A model generated the notes under the pieces. The model was not told the origin of the DNA. It searched no databases and was given only the letters and a program-made list of their open reading frames with translations. Positions 8,810 to 18,061 of a stretch of 64,000 nucleotides of DNA are shown in pieces. The translations under genes were made by a program, and so were the position numbers. Source of the stretch: Candidatus Competibacteraceae bacterium. GTDB taxonomy: Bacteria; Pseudomonadota; Gammaproteobacteria; Competibacterales; Competibacteraceae. Location of the stretch: NCBI GenBank assembly GCA_016699715.1, contig CP065007.1, forward strand, positions 2,170,001-2,234,000, given 5' to 3'. The stretch's first letter is position 1. The number at the start of each line of letters is the position of its first letter.

Positions 8810-9387
8810 GGTGGTGGATACGCTTGGCCAGCGCGGCGCTGGCGATGGTGTTGCTGGGGGGGTGCGCGGCGCTTTTTGTCGGTGGCACGGCGATGGGTGT
8901 CAGCGTGGTGCACGACCGCCGCACCACCGGTTCCGTGGTTGACGATCAGACCATCGAACTGAAGCTCTACGATTTGTTCACCCGAATGTTGCCGCCGGGC
9001 AGCCGGATCGCCACCACCAGCTACAACGGCGCGGTGCTGTTGACCGGCGAGGTGGTGTCGGCGCAGGTACGGCAGCAGGCCGAGCAAATTGCCCGCGATC
9101 TGAAAGAACCGCCGGTCCGCTTGGTCTACAACGAATTGGTGATCGGTCCGCCCAACTCCCTGTCCGTTCAGAGCAACGATGCGTTGCTGACCACCAAGGT
9201 CAAGTCTGCCCTGTTCCAGATCCAGATTCCCGATTTCGATCCCACCCGGGTCAAGGTGGTCACGGAGAGCGGCGTGGTTTATTTGATGGGCTTGGTCAAA
9301 CCCGCCGAAGCCGACGCCTCGGCCAACGTCGCCAGCCGGGTAGGGGGCGTGCGACAGGTCGTGACGCTGTTCGAATACATCAAATGA
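8806..9387 (+). CDS. dolP: Outer-membrane lipoprotein DolP (dual BON domain)
   Basis: A 193-residue lipoprotein. The signal peptide ends in the lipobox LLGGC with the lipidated Cys at residue 20. Two BON domains follow (about 45-110 and 120-190); their cores are GAVLLTGEV and GVVYLMGLV. DolP (formerly YraP) supports outer-membrane integrity and BAM function. The ATG overlaps the diaA stop (ATGA), so the two are translationally coupled. It is convergent with sspB, only 3 nt away. Confidence 0.9.
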   Translation: MRWWIRLASAALAMVLLGGCAALFVGGTAMGVSVVHDRRTTGSVVDDQTIELKLYDLFTRMLPPGSRIATTSYNGAVLLTGEVVSAQVRQQAEQIARDLKEPPVRLVYNELVIGPPNSLSVQSNDALLTTKVKSALFQIQIPDFDPTRVKVVTESGVVYLMGLVKPAEADASANVASRVGGVRQVVTLFEYIK

Positions 9388-9390
9388 AGG

Positions 9391-9798
9391 TTATTTTACG
9401 ATCTTCAGCACCGGTCTGCGCTCGGTGCGAGCGGCCGGTTTGTCGGGTTGTTGCGGTTCGTTGTCGGGTGGCGGCGGTTCGTCGCCACCCATGTCCTCGC
9501 CGAAGGCCATGCCGTGGCCGTTCTCGCGGGCGTAGATGGCCAGCACGGCGACGATGGGGATGTGGACCGTGCGGGCGACACCGCCGAAGCGGGCGTTGAA
9601 TTCGATCCATTCATTGCCCAGGCGCAGGTCGCGCACGGCGATCGAGTTGACGTTGAGCACGATCTGTCCATCGCGCACATGTTGCTTGGGAACCTCCACG
9701 CCGGGCAATTCCGCGTTGACCAGAATGTGCGGCGTCAAGCCGTTGTCTTCGATCCACTCGTAAAGGGCGCGGATCAGATAGGGCCGGGTTGAAGTCAT
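9391..9798 (-). CDS. sspB: ClpXP protease specificity-enhancing factor SspB
   Basis: A 135-residue adaptor that delivers ssrA-tagged proteins to ClpXP. The N-terminal fold is clear (RPYLIRALYEWIEDNGLTPHILV, shown in part), as is the GWARTVH-like GGVARTVHIPI strand. The flexible Pro/Gln-rich linker ends in RRPVLKIVK, the basic C-terminal peptide that docks on the ClpX zinc domain. The start at 9798 is the family start. It lies downstream of petABC. The usual neighbour sspA is absent between petC and sspB. Confidence 0.93.
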   Translation of the reverse strand: MTSTRPYLIRALYEWIEDNGLTPHILVNAELPGVEVPKQHVRDGQIVLNVNSIAVRDLRLGNEWIEFNARFGGVARTVHIPIVAVLAIYARENGHGMAFGEDMGGDEPPPPDNEPQQPDKPAARTERRPVLKIVK

Positions 9799-9829
9799 GG
9801 CGAAATCGGTCGGCAGATGGGAAACGATA

Positions 9830-9855
9830 GCCTCCCCAACGGTGCTTGGGGAGGC
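9830..9855 (-). promoter_or_regulatory. Hairpin between petC and sspB
   Basis: A perfect 10-bp stem GCCTCCCCAA / TTGGGGAGGC with a 6-nt loop sits in the 115-nt gap between petC and sspB. No T-run follows it in the direction of transcription; a T7 run precedes it on the minus strand. It may therefore be a processing or mRNA-stability structure, or a rho-assisted terminator, rather than a simple intrinsic terminator. Confidence 0.5.
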
Positions 9856-9913
9856 ATAAAAAAACAGCGATGCCCCGGCGGAGAGCAACCAGCGCCCTCC
9901 GCCGGCGGCGGCG

Positions 9914-10657
9914 TCAGTGCACGTCCTTCCAGTATTCTTTCTTGAGCAGATAGAACACCACGAAAGCCAACGCCAGGAACAGAACCACCCAGACCCCGAT
10001 CCGCTGGCGTTCCAGTTTGATGGGCTCGCCGACGTAGGACAGGAAGTTGACTAGGTCCGCCATCGACTCCTTGAACTGCGGCGGGCTCATGCTGCCGGGC
10101 TGGGTCAGCTCGAAGCCGGTGAGGGTTTCGACTTCGTGGCCCTCGGCGTTCTTGTGCATCTCGTAGACCGGTTTCTGCATCCCCTGTAGTTCCCACAGCA
10201 CATGCGGCATGCCCGCGTTCGGGAAGGCGGCATTGTTGACGCCGAACGGCCGGCTGGGGTCCTCATAAAAGGTCAATAGATAAGTGTACAGATAGTCCAC
10301 GCCGCGCGAGCGGGCGATCAGGGTCAGATCGGGCGGCACCACGCCGAACCAGTCCTTGGCTTCGCCCTTGCGCATCGCGTTTTTCATCGTATCGCCGACC
10401 TTGGCGCCGGTGAAGATCAGATTCTCCCTCACCTGCTCTTCGGTCAGGCCGATGTCGCGGGCCATGCGGTTATAGCGCTGGTGTTCCAGCGAGTGGCAGC
10501 CCATGCAGTAGTTGACGAACAGCTTGGCGCCGCGTTGCAGCGATGCTTTGTTGTGGGAGTCGATCGGCGCCGTCAGCAGATGATAACCTTCGCCTCCGGA
10601 CGCCACGCTCAGGGCCGGGAGCGCCAGAACCGCCAGTGCGAGAATGATTTTTTTCAT
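9914..10657 (-). CDS. petC: Cytochrome c1 of the bc1 complex
   Basis: Heme c subunit of ubiquinol-cytochrome c reductase, 247 residues. It has a signal peptide ending SVASG, the heme site CMGCH (in FVNYCMGCHSLEHQRYNR), a GMPHVLWELQG motif and a C-terminal membrane anchor (VVLFLALAFVVFYLL). Its ATG overlaps the petB stop by 4 nt. It passes electrons from the Rieske protein to soluble cytochromes. Confidence 0.96.
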   Translation of the reverse strand: MKKIILALAVLALPALSVASGGEGYHLLTAPIDSHNKASLQRGAKLFVNYCMGCHSLEHQRYNRMARDIGLTEEQVRENLIFTGAKVGDTMKNAMRKGEAKDWFGVVPPDLTLIARSRGVDYLYTYLLTFYEDPSRPFGVNNAAFPNAGMPHVLWELQGMQKPVYEMHKNAEGHEVETLTGFELTQPGSMSPPQFKESMADLVNFLSYVGEPIKLERQRIGVWVVLFLALAFVVFYLLKKEYWKDVH

Positions 10658-11886
10658 TGTTCGGTCACCCTTTCCGGTACGGGCTTGGTCTTTTCGAGTG
10701 CCGGCAGGAACGGCAGCACGAGGAAGAAGGCGAAGTAGATCACGGTGCAGGTTTGCGCCAGAGTGGTGCGGCCCGGACTTGGTGGCAGGGCGCCCAGATA
10801 ACCCAGAATCAGGAACGACACCGTGAACGCGGTCAGCACCAGCTTGAACGAGAAGCCGCGGTAGCGGATGGATTTCACCGGGCTACGATCCAGCCAGGGC
10901 AGGAAGAACAGGATAACGATGGCGCCGATCATGGTAATCACGCCGCCCAGCTTGTCCGGTACCGCGCGCAACATGGCGTAGAACGGCGTGAAGTACCACA
11001 CCGGAGCGATGTGCGGCGGCGTCTTCAGCGGGTCGGCCGGATCGAAGTTGGGGTGTTCGAGGAAGTAGCCGCCCATCTCGGGCATGAAGAAGATCACCAT
11101 CGAGAAGAAGATCAGGAACACCACCACGCCGACCAGATCCTTGACGGTGTAGTACGGATGGAAGGGGATGCCGTCCAGCGGGATGCCGTCCGTGCCTTTC
11201 ACTTTCTTGATTTCGACCCCGTCGGGATTGTTGGAGCCGACTTCGTGCAGGGCAAGGATGTGGGCGACCACCAGCCCCAGCAGCACCAGCGGCACCGCGA
11301 TGACATGCAGCGAGAAGAAGCGGTTCAGGGTGGCGTCGGACACCACGTAGTCGCCGCGAATCCACAGCGACAGATCCTGGCCGATGCCGGGGATGGCGCT
11401 GAACAGCGAGATGATCACTTGCGCGCCCCAGTAGGACATCTGGCCCCAGGGCAGCAGGTAGCCCATGAACGCCTCGGCCATCAGGGCGAGGAAAATCAGT
11501 ACGCCGAAGATCCAGATCAGCTCGCGCGGCTTCTTGTAGGAGCCGTAGATCAGGGCGCGGAACATGTGCAGGTAGACGACGATGAAGAAGGCCGAGGCGC
11601 CGGTGGAGTGCATGTAGCGGATCAGCCAGCCCCAGTCCACGTCGCGCATGATGTATTCGACCGAGGCGAAGGCATCGGCGGCGGACGGTTTGTAGCTCAT
11701 GGTCAGCCAGATACCGGTCAGGATCTGGTTGACCAGCACCAGCAGCGCCAGTGAGCCGAAGAAGTACCAGAAATTGAAGTTCTTCGGCGCATAGTATTCG
11801 GTCAGGTGCTCGCGGATCGACTTGGTCAGCGGAAACCGTTCGTCGATCCAGCCGAGTAGACCGGTCGTGCCTTGTGTGTTCGCCAT
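10654..11886 (-). CDS. petB: Cytochrome b of the bc1 complex
   Basis: Diheme membrane core subunit, 410 residues with about eight helices. The first heme-ligand His pair is seen in RYMHSTGASAFFIVVYLHMF (14 apart) and the second in LHVIAVPLVLLGLVVAHILA. PEWY-like PVWYFTPFYAML marks the quinol-oxidation site. It sits between petA and petC and overlaps both (1 nt and 4 nt), giving a single operon on the minus strand. Confidence 0.97.
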   Translation of the reverse strand: MANTQGTTGLLGWIDERFPLTKSIREHLTEYYAPKNFNFWYFFGSLALLVLVNQILTGIWLTMSYKPSAADAFASVEYIMRDVDWGWLIRYMHSTGASAFFIVVYLHMFRALIYGSYKKPRELIWIFGVLIFLALMAEAFMGYLLPWGQMSYWGAQVIISLFSAIPGIGQDLSLWIRGDYVVSDATLNRFFSLHVIAVPLVLLGLVVAHILALHEVGSNNPDGVEIKKVKGTDGIPLDGIPFHPYYTVKDLVGVVVFLIFFSMVIFFMPEMGGYFLEHPNFDPADPLKTPPHIAPVWYFTPFYAMLRAVPDKLGGVITMIGAIVILFFLPWLDRSPVKSIRYRGFSFKLVLTAFTVSFLILGYLGALPPSPGRTTLAQTCTVIYFAFFLVLPFLPALEKTKPVPERVTEQ

Positions 11887-12485
11887 TATGCAGTCTCCGG
11901 ATCAACGCCAATCAACACCCGCGAATCGGTCAGATATCGATAGGAAGGTACTTCCATGTTGAGCGGCGCGGGTACGCTCTTGTAGACGCGGCCGGCCAGG
12001 TCGAAGCGGGAACCGTGGCAGGGACAGAAAAAGCCGCCTTTCCAGTCCGGCCCCAGATCGGCGGGCGCCACGTCGGGACGGAACGTGGGCGAGCAGCCGA
12101 GGTGGGTGCAAATGCCGACCAGCACCAGGGTTTCGGATTTGATGGAGCGATGCTCGTTCTGGGCGTATTTGGGTTGCTGGCTGGCTTCCTCGGATTTGGG
12201 ATCGCGTAACTGATCGTCGAGGGTGGGCAAATCGTCCAGCATCTTCTGGGTGCGTTTCAGCAGCCAGACTGGTTTGCCGCGCCATTCGACGGTCATCATG
12301 GCCCCTTCTTCCAGCTTGCTGATGTCGGCTTCCACCGGCGCGCCGGCGGCCCGGGCGCGCTCGCTGGGCGACCAGGATTTCAAGAATGGAACGGCGACGA
12401 ACGCCACGCCCACGCCGCCGACCACGGTTGCCGTGGCGGTCAGAAAGCGGCGTCTGCCGAGATCGACGGCATCTACCGTACTCAT
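11886..12485 (-). CDS. petA: Rieske iron-sulfur subunit of the bc1 complex
   Basis: A 199-residue Rieske protein. A twin-arginine-type N terminus (GRRRFLTATATVVGG) serves as an uncleaved anchor and export signal. The [2Fe-2S] ligands are in CTHLGC and CPCHGS. First gene of petABC; its promoter must lie in the 430-nt region up to 12915, where the divergent RNase gene also starts. Confidence 0.97.
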   Translation of the reverse strand: MSTVDAVDLGRRRFLTATATVVGGVGVAFVAVPFLKSWSPSERARAAGAPVEADISKLEEGAMMTVEWRGKPVWLLKRTQKMLDDLPTLDDQLRDPKSEEASQQPKYAQNEHRSIKSETLVLVGICTHLGCSPTFRPDVAPADLGPDWKGGFFCPCHGSRFDLAGRVYKSVPAPLNMEVPSYRYLTDSRVLIGVDPETA

Positions 12486-12915
12486 AAGCAGTCTCCCGAT
12501 TATCGGTTTATCGTTGATATAAAATGGTTGGCGGCCCGGTTGGCGTCACGGTTTCGCGTCTGCCGGAACCCGGTAGTGCGCCCCGTTGGGCCGAGACGGG
12601 CGGCCTTCGGAGAACGCGCGGCGGTGCCGCGGGATATGAATCGGTTCAGGCCCCCGTGATTCCCACACGGTACGACGGAAAATAGTACCGCAGTGCGGGT
12701 ATGAGGGTCTATGCGCTTGACCGCGAACCGAAGTAAATGGCATTCGGCCAATGCGAGCCATTGCCCGTGCCACCAATGGCGGAATGCGCGGAGGCTCATG
12801 GCGCCGCAACCCGGCGCTCACCCAGGATTCCGGCCGGCGCCGGCGATAAATTCTGGTACTTTATTCGCCCATCCACCGCCGAAAGATCCATTCGCTCCGC
12901 ATCCCCCGAGGCCCG
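12486..12915. other. Divergent intergenic region between petA and the RNase gene
   Basis: No gene was recognised in these 430 nt. The region separates the divergent petABC operon and the RNB-domain gene and must carry both promoters. Several short open frames lack ribosome sites or any recognisable product. Confidence 0.5.
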
Positions 12916-14730
12916 ATGAATATCCCGCAACATAGTTTAGTGCTTTACAAGAACGGTCCGGCCCGCGTCGCCAGTCTCGGCGACAAGCTGGAGATTGAGC
13001 TGGAGGATGGCCGGTCGCTACGGGTGCGCCCCAAGGATGTGCTGCCACTGCATCCCGGACCGTTGCGCGGGTTGCGCGAACTGGATCTTCCGCCTGGCGA
13101 GGTGGAGGCAGCCTGCGAGTTACTGGAGGGCGAGCAAACCACCTTGCCCGATCTGGCGGAATTGATCTACGGTGCCTACACGCCCGCCGCCGCCTGGGCC
13201 ACTTGGCGGCTGCTGGACGAGGGCTTGTATTTCCAGGGTACGCCCGAGGCAATCGTGGTCCGGCCGCTGGCGGAGGTAGCGCAAGAACGGGTGGCGCGCG
13301 AGGCGAAAGCGGCCGAACGCGAAACCTGGAACGAGTTTCTGAGCCGCGCCCGCGCCGGCCGCTGCGTCGCCGAGGATGCCGCGTTTCTGCACGAAATCGA
13401 GGAAGTGGCCTGGGGCCAGCGCGAGCAGAGCCGGGTGTTGCAGGCGCTCGATTGCAACCAGAACCCGGAAAGCGCGCATGGCCTGTTGCTGCGGCTGGGC
13501 CATTGGGACGGTACGATCAACCCCTATCCCCGGCGGATCGGGGCGCCACTGGTGACGGCGACGGCGGATCTGCCCGAACTGCCGGACGAGCCGCGGCTGG
13601 ATTTGACCGGACTGACGGCTTACGCCATCGACGATGAAGGCAACCTCGATCCCGACGACGCCCTCAGCCTGGACGGCAATCGTTTGTGGGTGCATATCGC
13701 CGACGCCGCCGCCCTGGTGCCGCCGGACAGTCCCGCCGATCGGGAAGCGCGGGCGCGGGGCGCGACGCTTTATCTGCCGGAAACCACCGTGCCGATGCTG
13801 CCGGCGGCGGCGGTGCCGCGGCTTGGTCTGGGGCTGAGCGAGATCACGCCGGCGCTGTCGTTCGGCCTGACGCTGGATGCCGATGGCGTCGTCACCGACG
13901 TGGAGATCGCGCCCAGCCGGGTGCGAGTGCGGCGGCTGAGCTATGAAGACGTGGAGTTGCGGCTGGACGAGGAGCCGTTTCGTACTCTGCACGAACTGGC
14001 CCAGCGCCATCGGACCCGCCGCCGCGCCAACCGGGCGGTGTTCATGGACCTGCCGGAAGTGAAGATGCAGGTCACCGACGGGCGGGTGTCCATCAAGCCG
14101 TTGCCTCGCTCGCGCAGCCGGATGCTGGTGACCGAGGCGATGTTGATGGCCGGCGAAGCGGCGGCCCGCTTTGCGCTGGAGCGCGGGCTGCCGTTTCCGT
14201 TCACCACTCAGGATGTGGCGGTGGGCGACGCGGACCGGGAGCCGGCCGGGCTGGCGGCGATGTACGCCCTGCGCCGCAGCCTGCGCCCACGTCAGTACAG
14301 TGGCCAGCCCGGCCCACACGGTGGTTTGGGGCTCGACGTGTACGCGCAGGTCACCAGCCCGCTGCGGCGTTATCTGGATTTGGTCGCGCACCAGCAGTTA
14401 CGGGCGTTTCTGCGGGGCGGCGATCCCCTGGAGGCCCAGGCGATCATCGAACGGGTCGGGGCGGCGGAAGTGGCGGCGCGGGGGATCCGGCGGGCCGAAC
14501 GGCTGTCCCGCGAGCATTGGACCGTGGTGTATCTGCAGCAACATCCCGGCTGGCAAGGCAAAGGGGTGCTGGTGGAAAAGCGGATGCCGCGCGGCGTGGT
14601 GCTGATTCCCGAACTGGCTCTGGAGGCGCGAGTGAAGGTGGCTGAGAGCGTGGCGTCGGACAGCAGCTTGCCGCTACGGCTGACCGGCCTGGAGTTACCG
14701 GCGCGCGAGGCATATTTCAAGGTCGGCTGA
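12916..14730 (+). CDS. RNase II-family 3'-5' exoribonuclease (RNB domain)
   Basis: A 604-residue cytoplasmic nuclease. The RNB catalytic motif is AYAIDDEGNLDPDDALSL (about residues 235-252), where the aspartates hold the metals. A second signature, QVTSPLRRYLDLVAHQQL, lies near residue 480. A short N-terminal region of cold-shock type (GDKLEIELEDGRSLRV) replaces the full twin CSD of classical RNase II, and the C terminus resembles an S1-like strand set. This compact layout is that of the RNase II-like exonucleases found in cyanobacteria and many proteobacteria, not of RNase R. Specific substrates cannot be told. Confidence 0.87.
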   Translation: MNIPQHSLVLYKNGPARVASLGDKLEIELEDGRSLRVRPKDVLPLHPGPLRGLRELDLPPGEVEAACELLEGEQTTLPDLAELIYGAYTPAAAWATWRLLDEGLYFQGTPEAIVVRPLAEVAQERVAREAKAAERETWNEFLSRARAGRCVAEDAAFLHEIEEVAWGQREQSRVLQALDCNQNPESAHGLLLRLGHWDGTINPYPRRIGAPLVTATADLPELPDEPRLDLTGLTAYAIDDEGNLDPDDALSLDGNRLWVHIADAAALVPPDSPADREARARGATLYLPETTVPMLPAAAVPRLGLGLSEITPALSFGLTLDADGVVTDVEIAPSRVRVRRLSYEDVELRLDEEPFRTLHELAQRHRTRRRANRAVFMDLPEVKMQVTDGRVSIKPLPRSRSRMLVTEAMLMAGEAAARFALERGLPFPFTTQDVAVGDADREPAGLAAMYALRRSLRPRQYSGQPGPHGGLGLDVYAQVTSPLRRYLDLVAHQQLRAFLRGGDPLEAQAIIERVGAAEVAARGIRRAERLSREHWTVVYLQQHPGWQGKGVLVEKRMPRGVVLIPELALEARVKVAESVASDSSLPLRLTGLELPAREAYFKVG

Positions 14731-14740
14731 GCGTTGCGTT

Positions 14741-16888
14741 TTACCACTGCATCAGCCGCTGGATTTCCTTGGCGCTCCAGCGCATCGCCCGGCTTTGGAT
14801 CTGGCCGAGCGCCAGCAGCAGGGCGACGGCGGCGTCCGGATGGGTCTCCCGCAGTTGGCTGAAATCGGCGCGATTCAACACCAGCAGTTCGCTGGGCTTC
14901 ATCGCCGTGGCTTCGGCGGTGCGCGGGCCGGGGTCGAGGAACGCGACTTCTCCGAACAGGGTGCCCGGTCCGAAAACGGCCAGCCGTTTATGACGGTCGG
15001 CGGTCACGAGGATGCGGATGTCCACCCGGCCCCGCAGGAGCAGATACAGTTCGGCGCCGGAATCACCGGCCGAGAACAGATTTTCGCCGCGAGCCAGTTC
15101 GAGCGGCCGTAGCACCGCCGCCAGGGCGGCGATTTCCTCCGGCTTCATGCCTTGGCACAAATCCAGTTCTTGCAGGGGTATGCGCCTTTCCCGGACGGTC
15201 GGCGCGTATCCCAGCGCGTACAAGAGGGCGTTCTCGGCATATTCCAGGGCCTGATCGGTGCTGGGAAAGGTCCGCACGTTGATCCGCCGGTCGCTCAGGC
15301 TGAGCCGGCGCAGGGTGCGCTCGACCGAAGGTCCCAGCCCCAGATTCTCGTGAACCTCGCAAAACAGCAACTCGCCGCCGTGGGTGCCCAGGCGCGCCGC
15401 GATCTGTTGCAGCAGGCGCACGCTGGACAGGTCGATGTGCAGCACCCGGCGCAGGTGCAGGATGATCCAGGCGTGCCGGTCGAGGTCCGGCAACATCTGC
15501 TCGAACAATTGATCGGCCTTGGCGAAAAACAGGTTGCCGCGCAGTTCGTACAGCACGATGCGATCGCCGTGGCGAGCCAGCAGCGCGGCCTGTTCGGCTG
15601 GCCGTTGCCGCACCGAGGGGCGCTCAATGGCGGTCGTTCGCCGGTGGATGATCGGCAGACGGCTTTGTTGGCGGATGAACAGCAGGATGGCGATGGCCAA
15701 GCCCGCCAGCACCGCCATCATCAGGTCGTAGCCGACAGTGATGCCGGCGACCAGCAGGGCGACCGCCGCGTCCAGACGGGTGCGGCGACGGCGGGCCCAG
15801 GCCACGATATCCCGCTCCACCAGGTTGAGCGCCGAGGCGATGATGATACCGGCCAGCGCGCTGGTCGGCAGCCATTGGCCGAGCGGGCCGGCGAAGGACA
15901 GTATCGCCAGCAGCAGCAGGCCGGCGGCCAGCGCGGCCCAGCGGCGGGCGCCGGCGCGGATGGCGGTGGTGGTGCCGCCCACGCTGGCCGCGCCGGCCAT
16001 GCCTCCAGTCAGGCCGACGGCAATTTGGCCGATGCTTTGGGCCAGCAATTCGCGGCGGGCGTTATGGCGCAGGCCGGTGGCGGTGTCGGCCAGCATCGAG
16101 GTCAACAGGGTGTTGAGCGACGACAGCACCGCCAGGGCGAAGGCGGCGTGCAGGATCAGCGGCCAGGGCAAGGAAGGCCAAGCCGCGAATTGATCGACGG
16201 CGACGTGGAATTCCGACAGCTTGGGCAAGGTGCCGATGACCCAGTGTTTCGGCACGGTCGGCGGGTTGGCGATGTACAGGAGGATTTGGTAGAACGCGGT
16301 GCCGCCGAACAGGCCGACGATGGGGCCGGGAACGCCCGGCAGGTAGCGCGGAGCGTAGCGGACGGCGCAGAACGCCACCACCGTGGTGACCATCGGCAAC
16401 CAGGACCATTGGGTCCACAGGCCACTGTAGCTGATGCCAAGCAGGGGTTTGATTTGCGACAGGATCAGCAACAGGCCGGTGCCGGTGGTCAAGCCGGCGA
16501 TGACCGGGTAGGGGATGAATTTCATCAGCCGGCCGCCACCGGCCAGCGCGATCAGCAGTTGGAGCAGTCCGGCGCACACGGTGACGGCGAACAGAGCCGA
16601 CGCGATGTTGTCCTGCGGGATGCCGGCGGTGGTGATCAGCATCGCCGTGCCGCCCAACAAGGCCATGCTGGCGCCGGTGGGTCCGCTGATCAGGCCCACC
16701 GTGCCACCGCCGGCGCCGGAAATCAGCAGCAGGCCGATGGCGCCGAATAAACCGGCCAGCGCACCCGGCGCGGTGCCCAGGTAGGGGGCGAACACGGTCA
16801 CCCCGAAGGCGGTGGCCTGTGGCAGCACCACGGCGGCGGCGATCAGGCCGCCTCGCAGATCGGAGAGGAGAGCGGAACGAACGTTCAT
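14741..16888 (-). CDS. SulP-family anion transporter with STAS and cyclic-nucleotide-binding domains
   Basis: A 715-residue inner-membrane transporter in three parts. Residues 1-410 form the SulP/SLC26 membrane domain (AAAVVLPQATAFGV is the first-helix signature; GPTGASMALLGG follows). Residues about 440-550 are a STAS domain (VLYELRGNLFFAKADQLFE). Residues about 580-700 are a cyclic-nucleotide-binding domain (LYLLLRGRVDIRI, FGEVAFLDPGPRTAEATA). SulP proteins carry sulfate, bicarbonate or dicarboxylates; the substrate cannot be read from the sequence. The added cNMP domain implies gating by cAMP or a related nucleotide. It is convergent with the RNase gene (10-nt gap). Confidence 0.9.
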   Translation of the reverse strand: MNVRSALLSDLRGGLIAAAVVLPQATAFGVTVFAPYLGTAPGALAGLFGAIGLLLISGAGGGTVGLISGPTGASMALLGGTAMLITTAGIPQDNIASALFAVTVCAGLLQLLIALAGGGRLMKFIPYPVIAGLTTGTGLLLILSQIKPLLGISYSGLWTQWSWLPMVTTVVAFCAVRYAPRYLPGVPGPIVGLFGGTAFYQILLYIANPPTVPKHWVIGTLPKLSEFHVAVDQFAAWPSLPWPLILHAAFALAVLSSLNTLLTSMLADTATGLRHNARRELLAQSIGQIAVGLTGGMAGAASVGGTTTAIRAGARRWAALAAGLLLLAILSFAGPLGQWLPTSALAGIIIASALNLVERDIVAWARRRRTRLDAAVALLVAGITVGYDLMMAVLAGLAIAILLFIRQQSRLPIIHRRTTAIERPSVRQRPAEQAALLARHGDRIVLYELRGNLFFAKADQLFEQMLPDLDRHAWIILHLRRVLHIDLSSVRLLQQIAARLGTHGGELLFCEVHENLGLGPSVERTLRRLSLSDRRINVRTFPSTDQALEYAENALLYALGYAPTVRERRIPLQELDLCQGMKPEEIAALAAVLRPLELARGENLFSAGDSGAELYLLLRGRVDIRILVTADRHKRLAVFGPGTLFGEVAFLDPGPRTAEATAMKPSELLVLNRADFSQLRETHPDAAVALLLALGQIQSRAMRWSAKEIQRLMQW

Positions 16889-17245
16889 ACAGGGATACGG
16901 CTCACGTTGCGGGTGCCATGCATCGAGACCGGGCCAGCCGGGTGTCCCGCCCAGTGGCTTGCCGGGGGTCGTGGCGGTTGCTGGAGTCGGGGAGGAAGAT
17001 CGGGTCGTGCTGGCCTGTTCGAGCGTACGATTCTGCGAGCTTCCATCATGCCATGCAACTGGTGGTTTGGGTTTCCCGGTGGATCGAGAATATAAATTTG
17101 GTTATAAATAAATAAATTTATATTTCTTTTTGATTGGAGAGTTCTGCCTTAATCTTGCCGTCCAAGACCTAGCGAAACGCTAGGGAATCCGATGCACCCT
17201 CCGACCGCGACTCTTATCCGCTCAACCCTGACAGGATCGATCCCG
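16889..17245. other. Divergent intergenic region with AT-rich block
   Basis: No gene was recognised. An AT-rich block at about 17088-17135 contains overlapping ATAAAT / ATTTAT palindromic elements, in strong contrast to the GC-rich surroundings. It lies 110-150 nt upstream of fpr, so it is a likely promoter or UP-element region for fpr. Possible regulators are not identifiable. Confidence 0.45.
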
Positions 17246-18022
17246 ATGAAGGCCAGCGACAAGTATACCGTGGAGACGATTACGGAAATCCGCACTTGGG
17301 CATCCAATCTGTTTTCCTTCAAAACCACCCGTAGCCAGTCCTACCGCTTCATCGCTGGCCAGTTTGCCCGGCTGGGTGTCGAGGATGAGCACGGCGATCT
17401 GGTTTGGCGGGCCTATTCGATCTGCTCGGCGCCCTACGACGATTTCCTGGAGTTCTACTCCATCGTCGTGTCCGATGGCGCCTTTACTTCGCGGCTATCG
17501 CAATTGAAGGTCGGCGATCCGGTTTTGGTGGAGAAGCGCAACTACGGCTATTTGACCACCGACCGCTTCGAGTGCGGCCGGGATCTGTGGCTGCTGTCCA
17601 CCGGCACCGGGTTGGCGCCGTTCCTGTCCATCCTGCAGGAGTTCGACCCCTGGGAGCACTACGAGAACATCGTGCTGGTCCACAGCGTGCGTTATCGTCA
17701 CGAACTGGCCTATGAGGAGTTCATCGATTCGTTCAAGGAGAACGAACTGTTCGCCGGGCATGCCCACAAGTTGAAATATGTGCAGGTGGTGACTCGCGAT
17801 CAGGTCGAGCGCTCGGCGCTCAACGGCCGCATCACCCGCCTGTTGAGCAACGGCGAGCTGGAAGCGCATGTCGGCCTGCCGATCGATCCGGAGCGCTCCC
17901 GGATCATGATCTGCGGTAACCCCGATATGGTGCAGGAAACCCGCGACCTGCTGACCGGGCGTGGCCTGACCCTGAGCCTGCGCGGCAAACCGGGCAATCT
18001 GGCGGTGGAAAATTACTGGTGA
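17246..18022 (+). CDS. fpr: Ferredoxin/flavodoxin-NADP+ reductase
   Basis: A 258-residue FAD enzyme that shuttles electrons between NADPH and ferredoxin or flavodoxin. RAYSICSAPY binds FAD, STGTGLAPFLSIL binds the NADP phosphate, and CGNPDM is the nicotinamide-site motif. The C-terminal ENYW is typical of bacterial subclass I FNR. The start at 17246 (MKASDKYTVETI) fits the family length; a frame extension to 17192 is not conserved. It is a single gene with its own promoter region. Confidence 0.92.
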   Translation: MKASDKYTVETITEIRTWASNLFSFKTTRSQSYRFIAGQFARLGVEDEHGDLVWRAYSICSAPYDDFLEFYSIVVSDGAFTSRLSQLKVGDPVLVEKRNYGYLTTDRFECGRDLWLLSTGTGLAPFLSILQEFDPWEHYENIVLVHSVRYRHELAYEEFIDSFKENELFAGHAHKLKYVQVVTRDQVERSALNGRITRLLSNGELEAHVGLPIDPERSRIMICGNPDMVQETRDLLTGRGLTLSLRGKPGNLAVENYW

Positions 18023-18061
18023 TCTTCAGGCACGATGGCCGGGAGCTGGCCCGGCGCCGGA

